Both the position numbers and the translations under genes were made by a program. This document shows positions 28,675 to 37,461 of a stretch of 64,000 nt of DNA, piece after piece. The number at the start of each line of letters is the position of its first letter. Position 1 is the stretch's first letter. The DNA comes from Cytophagaceae bacterium. Its GTDB lineage: Bacteria; Bacteroidota; Bacteroidia; Cytophagales; Cyclobacteriaceae. The DNA lies in contig CP030886.1 of the NCBI GenBank assembly GCA_006969745.1, forward strand, positions 2,949,234 to 3,013,233. The letters run 5' to 3'. The notes beneath the pieces were generated by a model, which was not told the DNA's origin, did not search any database, and saw only the letters and a program-made list of their open reading frames with translations.

Positions 28675-29652
28675 TTACGCTTCAATCCACTTAAATTGAA
28701 ACTGCTTTTCAGGAATTTTTACCCGTTCAGAAAGTCGTTGCAATCTGTTGGGAAGAGCCATCAGGTAATCTCGTGCTTCTTCGGCTTTTTCATTGATTCC
28801 CTTGATATTTTCAATATTCCATTCTTTAATCAGAGAGTTGAGAATGTCGATGTAATCCTGAGTGGTATAAACCATGGTACGCTGTGCGGCATCAGAAAAG
28901 TGCTTGAATACATCGCCAATCTTACCGCCTGATTCTCTCAGAAAATGTGCGGGCATTACAATCTTTTTCCTCATCATATCTTCAAAAGCTACCATGACTT
29001 CACTTGGATCTATTTCGAAAATACGTTTGATGAAATTCTTGTACGCATTCGCATGACGCGCTTCATCCGAGGCGATAATGCCACACATTTTGGCTAATAA
29101 TGTATTTCCTGCTTTTTTAGCCAGACTTGCTACACGCCTATGTGAAATGTTAGTGGCCAGTTCCTGAAAACTGGTGTAGATGAAGCTACGATAGGGATCT
29201 CTGGAAGTCTGGAGATCAAATCCATCGTTTAGTAAATGATGGGTTGATACTTCCATTTCTCTCATATCTACCCTGCCTGACAGGTATAGGTATTTGTTGA
29301 GCAGGTCCCCGTGACGATTCTCTTCTGCAGTCCATCCACGCACCCATTGTCCCCATCCATTTTTAGTTTCTTGATTAACGCCATCCATGTCCATCAACCA
29401 TGCCTCATAGGTTGGAAGGGCTTCTTCTGTAATGGTATCACCAATTAGCACCGCAAAAAGGTCATAATCCATTTCAGCTGAATGCCCCTGAATGTCACGA
29501 ATTTCTTCCATGAAATCTGGAGAATTGGAATCCGGAAGGATATCTGATGGCTGCCATATTTCCTCAATCGGTTTCAGGTATTTGCTTAACAGCTCATCCA
29601 TCGATTTTTCGAGGGTTTGCATCACTTCCTTACGTATATTATTCAAGTTCAT
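28675..29652 (-). CDS. Acyl-ACP desaturase (soluble di-iron)
   Basis: 325 residues. All ligands of the di-iron ferritin-like desaturases are visible: Glu77 in ITEEALPTYE, Glu111/His114 in EENRHG, Glu164 and His171 in FQELATNISH, and Glu197/His200 in DEARH. The enzyme would introduce a double bond into acyl-ACP chains with ferredoxin as electron donor. The N-terminal and C-terminal helices match the family length. The gene is first of a same-strand run with VOC and AraC genes, so membrane-lipid adjustment could be under the membrane-embedded AraC protein. That link is inference. Confidence 0.93.
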   Translation of the reverse strand: MNLNNIRKEVMQTLEKSMDELLSKYLKPIEEIWQPSDILPDSNSPDFMEEIRDIQGHSAEMDYDLFAVLIGDTITEEALPTYEAWLMDMDGVNQETKNGWGQWVRGWTAEENRHGDLLNKYLYLSGRVDMREMEVSTHHLLNDGFDLQTSRDPYRSFIYTSFQELATNISHRRVASLAKKAGNTLLAKMCGIIASDEARHANAYKNFIKRIFEIDPSEVMVAFEDMMRKKIVMPAHFLRESGGKIGDVFKHFSDAAQRTMVYTTQDYIDILNSLIKEWNIENIKGINEKAEEARDYLMALPNRLQRLSERVKIPEKQFQFKWIEA

Positions 29653-29781
29653 GATACGAAGGTATTTCTACGAGCGGGATTGTCAGCGCTTTCCTCGAAG
29701 TTTCTAGCTAGATCATTAAAAGAAAAATTCCTGAAGCCTTTAGCGTTGTTTTAATGGTGAAATACCGCTATGACCGGACAC

Positions 29782-30246
29782 TCAAAAGTTGCATCCCTTA
29801 GGTAGTGGATCTACCTGATCCAAACCAACTCCGAGTGTTTTCGGAAAATCTGCTTGACTAAACCCTTCATTAATTGTTCCCTTCATGGCTTTGCCACCAT
29901 ATCCGGAGTTGTTCATATGAGCCCGTACCCACACTGTTTGATCATTGGCGATTTCAATTTTACCACCACTACGCGTAAATGGCTGCTCGCTCACATGGCT
30001 ATGCAAAAGAATTCTTCGATAAAGCAGCTCACCGGAGGCGGAGATCACTTCCCACCAGTCGGCATATTGGTTGCATCCGGTGTCAGGGCTTGAAATGGTA
30101 ACAGAAAAAGCGTAGTTATTTTCTGATCCTGAAGCACTGACTTTGATCACATCGGCCTGTCTGTCTTGTGATAGGTTTTTGGTGTCAGTACTTGAGCAAG
30201 ACACCAGTAAGAAGAATTGTAAAATGATTAATTGAAGCTGAATCAT
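29782..30246 (-). CDS. Lipoprotein downstream of a Kir channel
   Basis: Family not recognised. 154 residues from ATG 30246 (TTG 30261 is possible). Lipobox FLLVSCSS with Cys17. The mature part is a short beta-rich domain with WWEVISASGELLYRRILLHSH and a closing Cys pair (TGCNQY, KGCNF) that may form a disulfide. The gene starts 17 bp after the Kir channel stop, so the two are likely co-transcribed. Confidence 0.7.
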   Translation of the reverse strand: MIQLQLIILQFFLLVSCSSTDTKNLSQDRQADVIKVSASGSENNYAFSVTISSPDTGCNQYADWWEVISASGELLYRRILLHSHVSEQPFTRSGGKIEIANDQTVWVRAHMNNSGYGGKAMKGTINEGFSQADFPKTLGVGLDQVDPLPKGCNF

Positions 30247-30263
30247 AAAGCAAGGAAGCAAAT

Positions 30264-31220
30264 TCAGTATACATCAGCTTTTTTGATGTCACTGATCTTA
30301 TCGAGCTGAACAGTAGTGGAGGTTTCAAAACCAACATCAAACATGGGTTCAAAATCAGCATCATACAGTACTTCATTGGCACGATATGAGTTGATTTGGT
30401 GTACGTATTGATTGAAAGTATCATCATATCCCTTTAAAATGATGATGAATTCGGTTTGTTCACGTTCAAGGTCAGCCTTTGACTTGTCTTTAAGTGGGCT
30501 GTTTTTATCCAGCGGATGTACGATGGTCCAGGGTAGTGGAAACATATTGATAAAATCAATTTCCAATTCCAATGGCGTATACTTTCTCTTGGAAATTCCA
30601 TTCTCAAATTCAAGATGTGAATAAAGTACACGCGCTTTGAGTTCTATTACTTGGCTTTTTCTAGGATTGGCAATCCTAAATTTTAATCCTTTAATTCCTC
30701 GATAGGGACTGACAACCATCGTTTTACTGAACAGAATTCGTGATTTAGCTTTAGAAAAACGTCCATAAAGTACACTTGTAGCCAAGGCAAACCCAAGCAA
30801 CCCAAGCATGGCCTCAAATGCAGCAATCAAGCTGCTAAGACCTTTTAGCGGGCTTATAAATCCATAACCAACCGTGGTTAGAGTTTGGGTAGAAAAATAG
30901 AAGCAATGCAAAAAGAAGTCTAAAGTCGTAGGCTGTTCCAGTCCACCACTTAGTTGTTCTGGTCCGGCGAGATAATATAGGCATGCAAAAATCAGATTAG
31001 TAATGAAGTATCCAATAACACCGTAAAGCAGGAGGTGAGACCAATGTAGATTCAGGAGCCAGTAGTAGAAGCTGAATCCCTTTAGTCCCGCACCTTTTTT
31101 CGTCACATTGAACGAGCCGTCTTCCAATATCAGGCGATCGATATCGCTAAAGCTCTTGCTACCAAAGCCAGTTTCCTCCAACGCTGCTTTGATGTTTCTT
31201 TTGATTCGATTTTCAGCCAT
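30264..31220 (-). CDS. Inward-rectifier (Kir-like) potassium channel
   Basis: 318 residues with the KirBac layout: a slide helix, TM1 (about 61-85), the pore helix and selectivity filter TVGYG (116-120), TM2 (about 125-150) and a C-terminal cytoplasmic immunoglobulin-like domain (about 165-300; VSPYRGIKGLKFRIANPRKS, LELEIDFINMFPLPWTIVHP). It should form a tetrameric K+ channel in the inner membrane. The lipoprotein encoded just downstream might be an accessory factor. Confidence 0.92.
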   Translation of the reverse strand: MAENRIKRNIKAALEETGFGSKSFSDIDRLILEDGSFNVTKKGAGLKGFSFYYWLLNLHWSHLLLYGVIGYFITNLIFACLYYLAGPEQLSGGLEQPTTLDFFLHCFYFSTQTLTTVGYGFISPLKGLSSLIAAFEAMLGLLGFALATSVLYGRFSKAKSRILFSKTMVVSPYRGIKGLKFRIANPRKSQVIELKARVLYSHLEFENGISKRKYTPLELEIDFINMFPLPWTIVHPLDKNSPLKDKSKADLEREQTEFIIILKGYDDTFNQYVHQINSYRANEVLYDADFEPMFDVGFETSTTVQLDKISDIKKADVY

Positions 31221-31560
31221 GGGCTAAAGTTAGTAGTCAGAAGATTAACCATTCCGTTTTGGAAAAAAGGAGCTTCATTTTATAGCGATAGAAAGTACAG
31301 TTTGGACGGCTTTAGTGAAATACAGCCGGGAACCAATGAAAAGGTTTGTTTGAATGGTTTGAAGTGAAGTAGAGAAGAAAAAATCTTTTTTTTAAATAAT
31401 TCAAATGATTTGCTCGTGGAAACTCTTTCCTGGACTCTTTCAAGTGAATTGATGCTCGACAAGCGTTTTTTTAAGGCTCTTCGGCTGAATTGGAAGAAAC
31501 AAGCGCTTGCACGGAATTCTTCAAGTGAATTGAGTTTGGAAAATAAATTCCCGGACTTCT
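31221..31560. other. 340-bp stretch without a credible gene
   Basis: Between the Kir gene and the kinase gene I see no convincing coding sequence. A 60-codon reverse frame (31280-31462) has low-complexity composition and no start context. The right half holds a degenerate repeat of about 40 bp, listed separately. Confidence 0.6.
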
Positions 31561-31585
31561 TCAGTTGAGGTGATGAATGATTGCC
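31432..31585. repeat. Degenerate tandem repeat, period about 40 bp
   Basis: Four units begin with GG at 31432, 31475, 31513 and 31553 and share the core CTTCAAGTGAATTGA with changes (31438, 31479, 31519, 31559). The first and third copies agree almost fully over 15 bp; the second and fourth are diverged. The last unit runs into the 3' end of the kinase coding region. Spacing of 43, 38 and 40 bp is not a multiple of the codon length. Confidence 0.4.
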
Positions 31586-32064
31586 TTAATAACAGTACTT
31601 GGGGCTTCACCTTCCCCCGATATAACAAAATCCGCCGTGGGATGCCGTCCGAACCTAAGGTGTGATTCCCACACATGCTCCAGAAACCAGGCAGGTTCTG
31701 ATCCCCAGCGTGATTCTTCTCGTCTACGCTCGAGAAAAGTTTCCTTCGAAATTTGCATCCATATCGTCTTATCAAAGAGCTTGTTGAGAGCAGAATTATT
31801 GAAAACCAGTATGCCCTCGACCACAATCAAATCATAATTACTTTTTTTCTCATTAATGATTTCTATGAGCTTTTGATAGTTTACCGATTCAGGCCGTTCC
31901 CAGTCCGTACGATCTCTGATTTTAGGTATTTGAGATTCTGGAAGCACATAATCATCCATATCCAAAAGCAAAACCTTTTTTGAAGATAGTTGCTCTTTGA
32001 TCCTACGAGCCAGCCTCGATTTTCCTGATCTACTACATCCGCCGATTCCTATGATTTTGGGCAT
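31561..32064 (-). CDS. P-loop kinase, uridine kinase / nicotinamide riboside kinase-like
   Basis: 167 residues. Walker A GGCSRSGKS (8-16), then LLLDMDDYVLPES with the substrate-side Asp residues, DWERPESVNY, Walker B-like LIVVEGILVFNN, and a lid segment ERRREESRWG. The pattern resembles uridine kinase and nicotinamide riboside kinase; the substrate cannot be fixed. The start region is unusual: the first 41 bp, ending inside the Walker A Gly14 codon, also occur 612 bp upstream next to the DUF3667 gene, so the gene's 5' end was apparently rebuilt when the DUF559 element inserted. Its original promoter or operon link may be lost. Confidence 0.82.
   Translation of the reverse strand: MPKIIGIGGCSRSGKSRLARRIKEQLSSKKVLLLDMDDYVLPESQIPKIRDRTDWERPESVNYQKLIEIINEKKSNYDLIVVEGILVFNNSALNKLFDKTIWMQISKETFLERRREESRWGSEPAWFLEHVWESHLRFGRHPTADFVISGEGEAPSTVIKAIIHHLN
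32024..32064. repeat. 41-bp direct repeat, copy 1 (kinase start)
   Basis: Covers codons 1-13 plus two bases of codon 14 of the kinase gene. It matches 32636-32676 at 40 of 41 positions. The single difference (32041 against 32653) is at a third codon position in a Gly codon. Confidence 0.95.
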
Positions 32065-32448
32065 GGTATCTATTCAAATTATTTGTTTCCCATTCTTCAA
32101 TAAAGTGATAAATCTCTCCCAGGACAAAAGCCATATTCTTTTTAACATCCAGATCATCAAATCTTAAAAAAGTGAGTGCCATGGTCTCAAGAATTTCCTG
32201 ACGTTCCTCATCTTGTACTCTCGCATCATCATGATAGTGACTACTTCCGTCAACTTCTATAACAAGACTTAACTTTTTGCAGTAGAAATCTACGATGTAA
32301 TTGTTCAAAGGCTTTTGTCTATTGAACTTATACCCTTTGAAGACCCTGCTCTTAGCTCTCTCCAAAGAATGACCTCTCCAAGTGTACTATTATTACGAAG
32401 GTCACGAGAGAACTGCTTTAAGTTCTTATTATAGGGTAGATAGTACAT
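32033..32448 (-). pseudogene. DUF559 endonuclease-like gene with frameshift
   Basis: A DUF559 (Vsr-like, PD-(D/E)xK fold) coding region in two frames. The N-terminal part runs from ATG 32448 (MYYLPYNKNLKQFSRDL, GEVILWRELRA). The rest runs in another frame from about 32350 (RVFKGYKFNRQKPLNNYIVD, LVIEVDGSSHYHDDARVQDE, ALTFLRFDDLDV). One missing base near 32344-32350 (GCAGGG for a likely GCAAGGG) explains the break. The C-terminus reads 32 bp into the kinase gene in another frame, which fits an insertion junction at 32064/32065. Either a decayed gene or a sequencing error. Confidence 0.8.
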
Positions 32449-32635
32449 GAGTTAAAATTATAGATAGTTCGTCGAATCCCCCGACTCGATTTTTTCAAAT
32501 CAAGTCACCCCCTTTTTAAAGGGGGATTTGGCATCCTAATGATGTTGCGAACATAATCTGAAGATTCCCCCTTTGAGAAAGGGGGCTAGGGGGATTGAAA
32601 CGTACATAATTCCCAATAAAACACGGCTAAAGTTA
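32065..32635 (-). mobile_element. Putative DUF559-associated insertion element
   Basis: About 571 bp lie between the two 41-bp repeats. Contents on the reverse strand: a leader with three strong hairpins, then the frameshifted DUF559 gene. The DUF3667 stop is followed after 11 bp by copy 2 of the kinase start, so an operon DUF3667-kinase seems to have existed before the insertion. No transposase or terminal inverted repeat is present. A homing-like event through a double-strand break is one possibility. Confidence 0.6.
32483..32595. repeat. Hairpin cluster with CCCCC/GGGGG stems
   Basis: Three dyads: GACTCGATTT with AAATCAAGTC (32483-32506, one mismatch); CCCCCTTT with AAAGGGGG separated by TT (32508-32525); CCCCCTTT with AAAGGGGG separated by GAG (32567-32585), followed by CTAGGGGGATT. 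The G/C runs differ sharply from the surrounding A+T-rich DNA. They lie upstream of the DUF559 frame, like a repetitive extragenic element. Confidence 0.8.
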
Positions 32636-32676
32636 CCTGATCTACTACATCCTCCGATTCCTATGATTTTGGGCAT
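32636..32676. repeat. 41-bp direct repeat, copy 2 (orphan kinase start)
   Basis: Begins with an ATG (reverse strand, 32676) 11 bp after the DUF3667 stop and encodes the first 13 residues of the kinase, then runs into unrelated sequence. Likely the original 5' end of the kinase gene. Confidence 0.9.
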
Positions 32677-32687
32677 TGACCTATGCG

Positions 32688-33431
32688 CTAGAAGTTTACT
32701 ATAAGATAGCTCAGAGCAAAACCGACGGTCGTATAAAGGATGATGCTAAATATTGCGACACATAAATACTTGATGTATTCCCAAAAGGATTTGGGTTGAA
32801 AAAATGATGAGCAAGAAAAAATGATATAGAAAGCCAAAAAGGCGAACATAATCACTTTTGGAGTCGCTACCAGGTAATTATCAACCAGCATTACACCAGT
32901 CGTAAACAGGATGTACATACCAACGATATAGAAGCCAATGGTTGAGTATTCGGTGAAATTATATCGCTTTCTAAAAAATAGTTTCAAGTTGCTACCAATT
33001 GAAAATACAAGGATTAACATGATGTTATTGATGTGTTTCACCATGAATGTAGCGGCATTCTTGAATTTCATGACTTGTGGATGAACCTCTTCATTGGCTT
33101 GTTGAAACTGACGCGCAATGGGATCGTAATCGATTAAGGCTTTTAGAATCAAGAAGAACGCAGTGAGCACAATAAAAAATGCTACAGGTTTATAATAGGT
33201 CTTTCGTCTACCTTCCAGAAACTCACGATACATCTTTCCGGGGTTCACAATCAAAGATTTGATGGTAAACAGAAGCGGACCTTCCAATGCAAAAGTTGAA
33301 CTAAAAAAGTCATCTATGGCCTCTTTGAAGGTAATGCGTTTCACCTTGGCGGATTGACCACATTGATGGCAGTAGTTTCCATTGAGTGTAGCATTGCAGT
33401 TCAGGCATTGATTTGAAGTGGAGTTAGGCAT
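32688..33431 (-). CDS. DUF3667 membrane protein with N-terminal zinc ribbon
   Basis: 247 residues. Two CxxC pairs (CLNCNATLNGNYCHQCGQ) form a zinc ribbon. The DUF3667 core follows (FKEAIDDFFSSTFALEGPLL, NPGKMYREFLEGRRKTYYKP), then about four to five hydrophobic segments. Function unknown; common in Bacteroidota. Its stop is followed within 11 bp by the orphan 5' end of the kinase gene, so both once formed an operon. Confidence 0.85.
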   Translation of the reverse strand: MPNSTSNQCLNCNATLNGNYCHQCGQSAKVKRITFKEAIDDFFSSTFALEGPLLFTIKSLIVNPGKMYREFLEGRRKTYYKPVAFFIVLTAFFLILKALIDYDPIARQFQQANEEVHPQVMKFKNAATFMVKHINNIMLILVFSIGSNLKLFFRKRYNFTEYSTIGFYIVGMYILFTTGVMLVDNYLVATPKVIMFAFLAFYIIFSCSSFFQPKSFWEYIKYLCVAIFSIILYTTVGFALSYLIVNF

Positions 33432-33644
33432 GCAATGAAGTTAGCCAAACTTCTTTAGTTATTGATATTAACACACTTTAATACAACATACTTTCTAAAT
33501 CTTCTGTCATTTTATTTTAAAAAGAACAAAAATTACACTTCCTCTAAATTCACCAATTGAACCTTTTTCAAATTCTCAGGTTATCCAAATACATTCAAAT
33601 CACCTTCATTTTCAGTAACTTTACCTTCTCAAAATTGAAGCAAC

Positions 33645-36600
33645 ATGATCCCAGAAGTTGAGATTTATAAGCCCAAGAATCACATTCGAATCGTAACAGC
33701 CGCATCGCTATTCGATGGACACGATGCAGCCATCAACATCATGCGACGGATCATCCAGTCTACCGGATGTGAGGTGATTCACCTCGGACACAATCGATCC
33801 GTACAGGAAATTGTGGATTGTGCCATTCAGGAAGATGCTCAGGCGATTGCCATCACTTCCTATCAAGGTGGGCACGTAGAATACTTCAAGTACATGTATG
33901 ATCTGCTGAAGGAGCGAGGTGCAGATATCAAACTTTTTGGAGGTGGTGGCGGCACCATTCTTCCGGAAGAAATAAAAGAACTGCATGAGCACGGGATTAC
34001 CCGTATTTATTCTCCGGATGATGGTCGAGCGATGGGGTTGCAAGGCATGATCAATGACCTGGTGAAACAAAGCGATTTTGCCGTAGGGGAAAATCTCAAT
34101 GGTCAGGTGAAAAAAATCAGTACAAAAGATCACGCTGCGATTGCACGTGTAATCTCCGCTGCTGAAAACTATCCGGATCAGAACAGGGAAGAAATGGAAG
34201 CCTTGCGCAAGCAGGCTGTCGACACACCTGTTTTAGGTATAACCGGAACGGGAGGAGCAGGTAAATCTTCACTGGTAGACGAGTTGGTTCGTCGCTTTCT
34301 GGTAGATTTCAAGGACAAGAATATCGCAGTGATTTCTGTTGATCCGTCCAAACGGAAAACCGGCGGAGCCTTGCTAGGAGATCGAATCCGCATGAACGCT
34401 ATTTTTAATGAGCGAGTGTACATGCGATCACTTGCTACACGACAATCCAACCTGGCACTCTCCAAATATGTACAGGATGCCATTGACATTGTAAAAGCAG
34501 CAGGATTTGACCTTATCATTCTGGAAACTTCAGGAATCGGCCAGTCAGACACGGAGATCACTGACCACTCTGACGCTTCACTTTATGTGATGACACCCGA
34601 ATATGGAGCAGCTACTCAGCTGGAAAAAATCGATATGCTTGACTTTGCAGACATCATCGCACTCAACAAGTTTGACAAACGCGGCGCTCTTGATGCACTG
34701 AGAGATGTGAAAAAGCAATATCAGCGCAATCATCAACTGTGGGATGCCAAATCTGAAGATCTTCCGGTGTTTGGCACAATAGCATCGCAATTCAACGACC
34801 CGGGCATGAATCAGCTGTATCTGGCTTTGATGAACCTGATCGCTGAGAAGACTGGCTCAAACCTTAAGTCTTCTTTTGAAAGCACCGAGGAGATGAGTGA
34901 AAAAGTATTCATCATCCCTCCAAAAAGAACACGATACCTGTCCGAAATAACGGAAACCATACGAGGATACAATGAAAAGGCCATTGAGCAACGTGAGATT
35001 GCACAAAAGCTCTATAGTCTTGAAAAATCAGGGGAAATTCTCAAAGATCAAAAGGATGCTTTAGCGGCCATTGATAAGGCCAAAGAAGATTTGAAATTGG
35101 ATCTCGATCCGCACAACCTGAAAATCATTGAAGGGTGGAATGATAAAAAGGCCAACTACGAAGGTGATGAATATTCATATGAGGTTAGAGGCAAAGAAAT
35201 TAAGGTAGAAACAACCACTGAGACGCTTTCGCACACCAAAGTTCCTAAAGTGTCACTACCAAAGTACGAAGGGTGGGGCGATATCCTTCATTGGAGCCTT
35301 CAGGAAAACGTTCCTGGAGAATTTCCTTTCACATCAGGTGTGTTCCCTTTCAAAAGAAAAGGTGAAGATCCTACACGGATGTTTGCAGGAGAAGGAGGGC
35401 CGGAACGTACAAATAAACGATTCCATTATGTATCGCAAGGACTTCCTGCTGCAAGACTTTCTACTGCATTTGATTCCGTTACACTCTATGGAGAAGACCC
35501 GGATTACCGTCCGGATATCTACGGAAAGATCGGTAACTCAGGCGTAAGCATCTGCTGCCTGGATGATGCCAAAAAGCTTTATTCCGGTTTCGACCTTTGC
35601 GACCCAACCACGTCAGTTTCCATGACCATCAATGGTCCTGCTGCCACCATCTGTGCGTTTTTCATGAATGCAGCCATTGACCAACAATGCGAAAAATACA
35701 TTGTGGAGCAGGGGATGGAAAAAGAGGTAGAGAAAAAAATAGAAAAGATTTATAAAGATCGAGGCGTAGCAAGGCCTGCCTACAAAGGCGATCTTCCCGA
35801 AGGTCACAATGGACTAGGGTTGATGTTGCTTGGCGTAACAGGAGATCAGGTGCTGCCAGCTGATATATATCAGGAGATGAAGGTGAAAGCACTTTCATCT
35901 GTGCGAGGCACAGTTCAGGCTGACATTCTGAAAGAAGATCAGGCTCAGAATACGTGCATTTTCTCAACAGAGTTCTCACTGAGACTCATGGGAGACGTAC
36001 AGCAATATTTCATTGATAATAATGTAAGAAACTTCTATTCAGTTTCGATCTCAGGTTATCACATTGCTGAGGCAGGAGCAAACCCGATTACGCAGCTTGC
36101 ATTTACGCTAGCCAATGGATTCACGTTCGTTGAATATTATCTCTCCAGAGGAATGGATATCAATGCTTTTGCTCCGAACCTGTCATTCTTCTTCTCAAAC
36201 GGAGTGGATGCAGAATATGCGGTGATAGGAAGAGTAGCCAGACGAATTTGGTCCAAAGCCATGAAGCTGAAGTATGGCGCAAACGAACGTGCCCAAAAAC
36301 TGAAATACCACATTCAGACTTCAGGCCGCTCACTTCATGCTCAAGAAATTGACTTCAACGATATTAGAACCACATTACAGGCACTTTATGCGATTTACGA
36401 TAACTGTAACTCCTTACATACCAATGCCTATGATGAAGCCATTACTACGCCAACGGAAGGTTCGGTAAGACGTGCCATGGCAATCCAGCTGATCATCAAT
36501 AAGGAGTTAGGTCTGTCAAAAAATGAAAATCCGATGCAAGGGTCATTCATTACCGAAGAACTTACCGATTTGGTAGAAGAAGCTGTGATGATAGAGTTTG

Positions 36601-37004
36601 ATCGGATTACTGAACGAGGAGGTGTGCTTGGTGCAATGGAGAGTATGTATCAGCGAGGTAAGATTCAGGAAGAGTCGCTCTATTACGAAACTAAAAAGCA
36701 CACGGGCGAATTGCCTATTATTGGTGTGAACACGTTCCTTTCGTCAAAAGGCTCGCCAACGATTATACCAGATGAGGTGATCAGAGCAACCCAGGAAGAA
36801 AAAGAACAGCAGATCACCAATCTGAATGCTTTGAAAGAAGGAAACAAAGGGAAGTCTGATGAGATGCTGACCCAGTTGCAGGAAACTGCACTTCACAATG
36901 AGAATACATTTGCAACACTCATGGAGGCAACAAAGTATTGTTCACTTGGACAAATCACTCATGCCATGTTTGCGGTGGGAGGACAATACCGTAGAAACAT
37001 GTAA
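33645..37004 (+). CDS. icmF: Fused isobutyryl-CoA mutase (IcmF)
   Basis: 1119 residues in the IcmF order. Residues 1-140 are a B12-binding domain with [10 protein letters not shown] (Asp24, His26). Residues about 190-410 are a MeaB/MeaI-type GTPase chaperone (Walker [10 protein letters not shown], Lys207). A linker follows, and the acyl-CoA mutase barrel covers about 555-1119 ([35 protein letters not shown]). It interconverts isobutyryl-CoA and butyryl-CoA (or related acyl-CoAs) using adenosylcobalamin, with GTP-dependent cofactor loading. The FPFKR region, rather than the TMY motif of methylmalonyl-CoA mutase, favours an uncharged acyl substrate. It overlaps the DUF1801 gene as TAATG. Confidence 0.92.
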   Translation: MIPEVEIYKPKNHIRIVTAASLFDGHDAAINIMRRIIQSTGCEVIHLGHNRSVQEIVDCAIQEDAQAIAITSYQGGHVEYFKYMYDLLKERGADIKLFGGGGGTILPEEIKELHEHGITRIYSPDDGRAMGLQGMINDLVKQSDFAVGENLNGQVKKISTKDHAAIARVISAAENYPDQNREEMEALRKQAVDTPVLGITGTGGAGKSSLVDELVRRFLVDFKDKNIAVISVDPSKRKTGGALLGDRIRMNAIFNERVYMRSLATRQSNLALSKYVQDAIDIVKAAGFDLIILETSGIGQSDTEITDHSDASLYVMTPEYGAATQLEKIDMLDFADIIALNKFDKRGALDALRDVKKQYQRNHQLWDAKSEDLPVFGTIASQFNDPGMNQLYLALMNLIAEKTGSNLKSSFESTEEMSEKVFIIPPKRTRYLSEITETIRGYNEKAIEQREIAQKLYSLEKSGEILKDQKDALAAIDKAKEDLKLDLDPHNLKIIEGWNDKKANYEGDEYSYEVRGKEIKVETTTETLSHTKVPKVSLPKYEGWGDILHWSLQENVPGEFPFTSGVFPFKRKGEDPTRMFAGEGGPERTNKRFHYVSQGLPAARLSTAFDSVTLYGEDPDYRPDIYGKIGNSGVSICCLDDAKKLYSGFDLCDPTTSVSMTINGPAATICAFFMNAAIDQQCEKYIVEQGMEKEVEKKIEKIYKDRGVARPAYKGDLPEGHNGLGLMLLGVTGDQVLPADIYQEMKVKALSSVRGTVQADILKEDQAQNTCIFSTEFSLRLMGDVQQYFIDNNVRNFYSVSISGYHIAEAGANPITQLAFTLANGFTFVEYYLSRGMDINAFAPNLSFFFSNGVDAEYAVIGRVARRIWSKAMKLKYGANERAQKLKYHIQTSGRSLHAQEIDFNDIRTTLQALYAIYDNCNSLHTNAYDEAITTPTEGSVRRAMAIQLIINKELGLSKNENPMQGSFITEELTDLVEEAVMIEFDRITERGGVLGAMESMYQRGKIQEESLYYETKKHTGELPIIGVNTFLSSKGSPTIIPDEVIRATQEEKEQQITNLNALKEGNKGKSDEMLTQLQETALHNENTFATLMEATKYCSLGQITHAMFAVGGQYRRNM

Positions 37005-37378
37005 TGCAATACGAAGCTTCGACACCTGCCGAATATCTAGACCTTCTGGAGGAGGACTGGAGAAAAGATAAGCTGATGCAGCTGCGGGCAATCCTTATGT
37101 CTCAGCCGGGCATTGTAGAAGGGATTAAGTACAAAATGCTGAGCTATGCAGATCAAAAGGGAGTTATGTTTCAGCTAAATGCGCAGAAAAACTACGTAGC
37201 TCTTTACGTAGGCAATGCCAGTAAAGTAGATCCCTCCGGCGAACTTTTGGTAGGCATTGATCACGGGAAAGGGTGCCTGCGATTTAAGAAATCAACTAAT
37301 CCTGCGGAAACGCAGATTGAGGGCTTTGTCAAAAAAGCACTTGATATGTGGAGGAAGGACGAAGACTTTGATTGTTAA
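37004..37378 (+). CDS. DUF1801 protein
   Basis: 124 residues. The pattern SQPGIVEGIKYKMLSYADQKGVMFQLNAQKNYVALYV and GELLVGIDHGKGCLRFKK matches DUF1801 (YdhG-like, a frataxin-like fold in some members). Function unproven. The one-base overlap with icmF means it is translated from the same message. Confidence 0.78.
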   Translation: MQYEASTPAEYLDLLEEDWRKDKLMQLRAILMSQPGIVEGIKYKMLSYADQKGVMFQLNAQKNYVALYVGNASKVDPSGELLVGIDHGKGCLRFKKSTNPAETQIEGFVKKALDMWRKDEDFDC

Positions 37379-37461
37379 TCAATCATGAGCTTATAGCAAG
37401 GGGATATACCACTGGTGGATTTATTCTTTTCTACATCATATAGATAAACGAAATTGATGGT

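Noticed and set aside
31280..31462. 60-codon reverse-strand frame between the Kir and kinase genes
   Set aside because: Low-complexity Ser/Lys/Phe composition, no conserved pattern and repeats with non-triplet spacing; not credible as a gene.
31432..31585. CRISPR array
   Set aside because: Units are too degenerate, no constant repeat with variable spacers, and no cas genes nearby.
32024..32676. Classical insertion sequence with target-site duplication
   Set aside because: No transposase, no terminal inverted repeats, and 41 bp is far longer than usual duplications.
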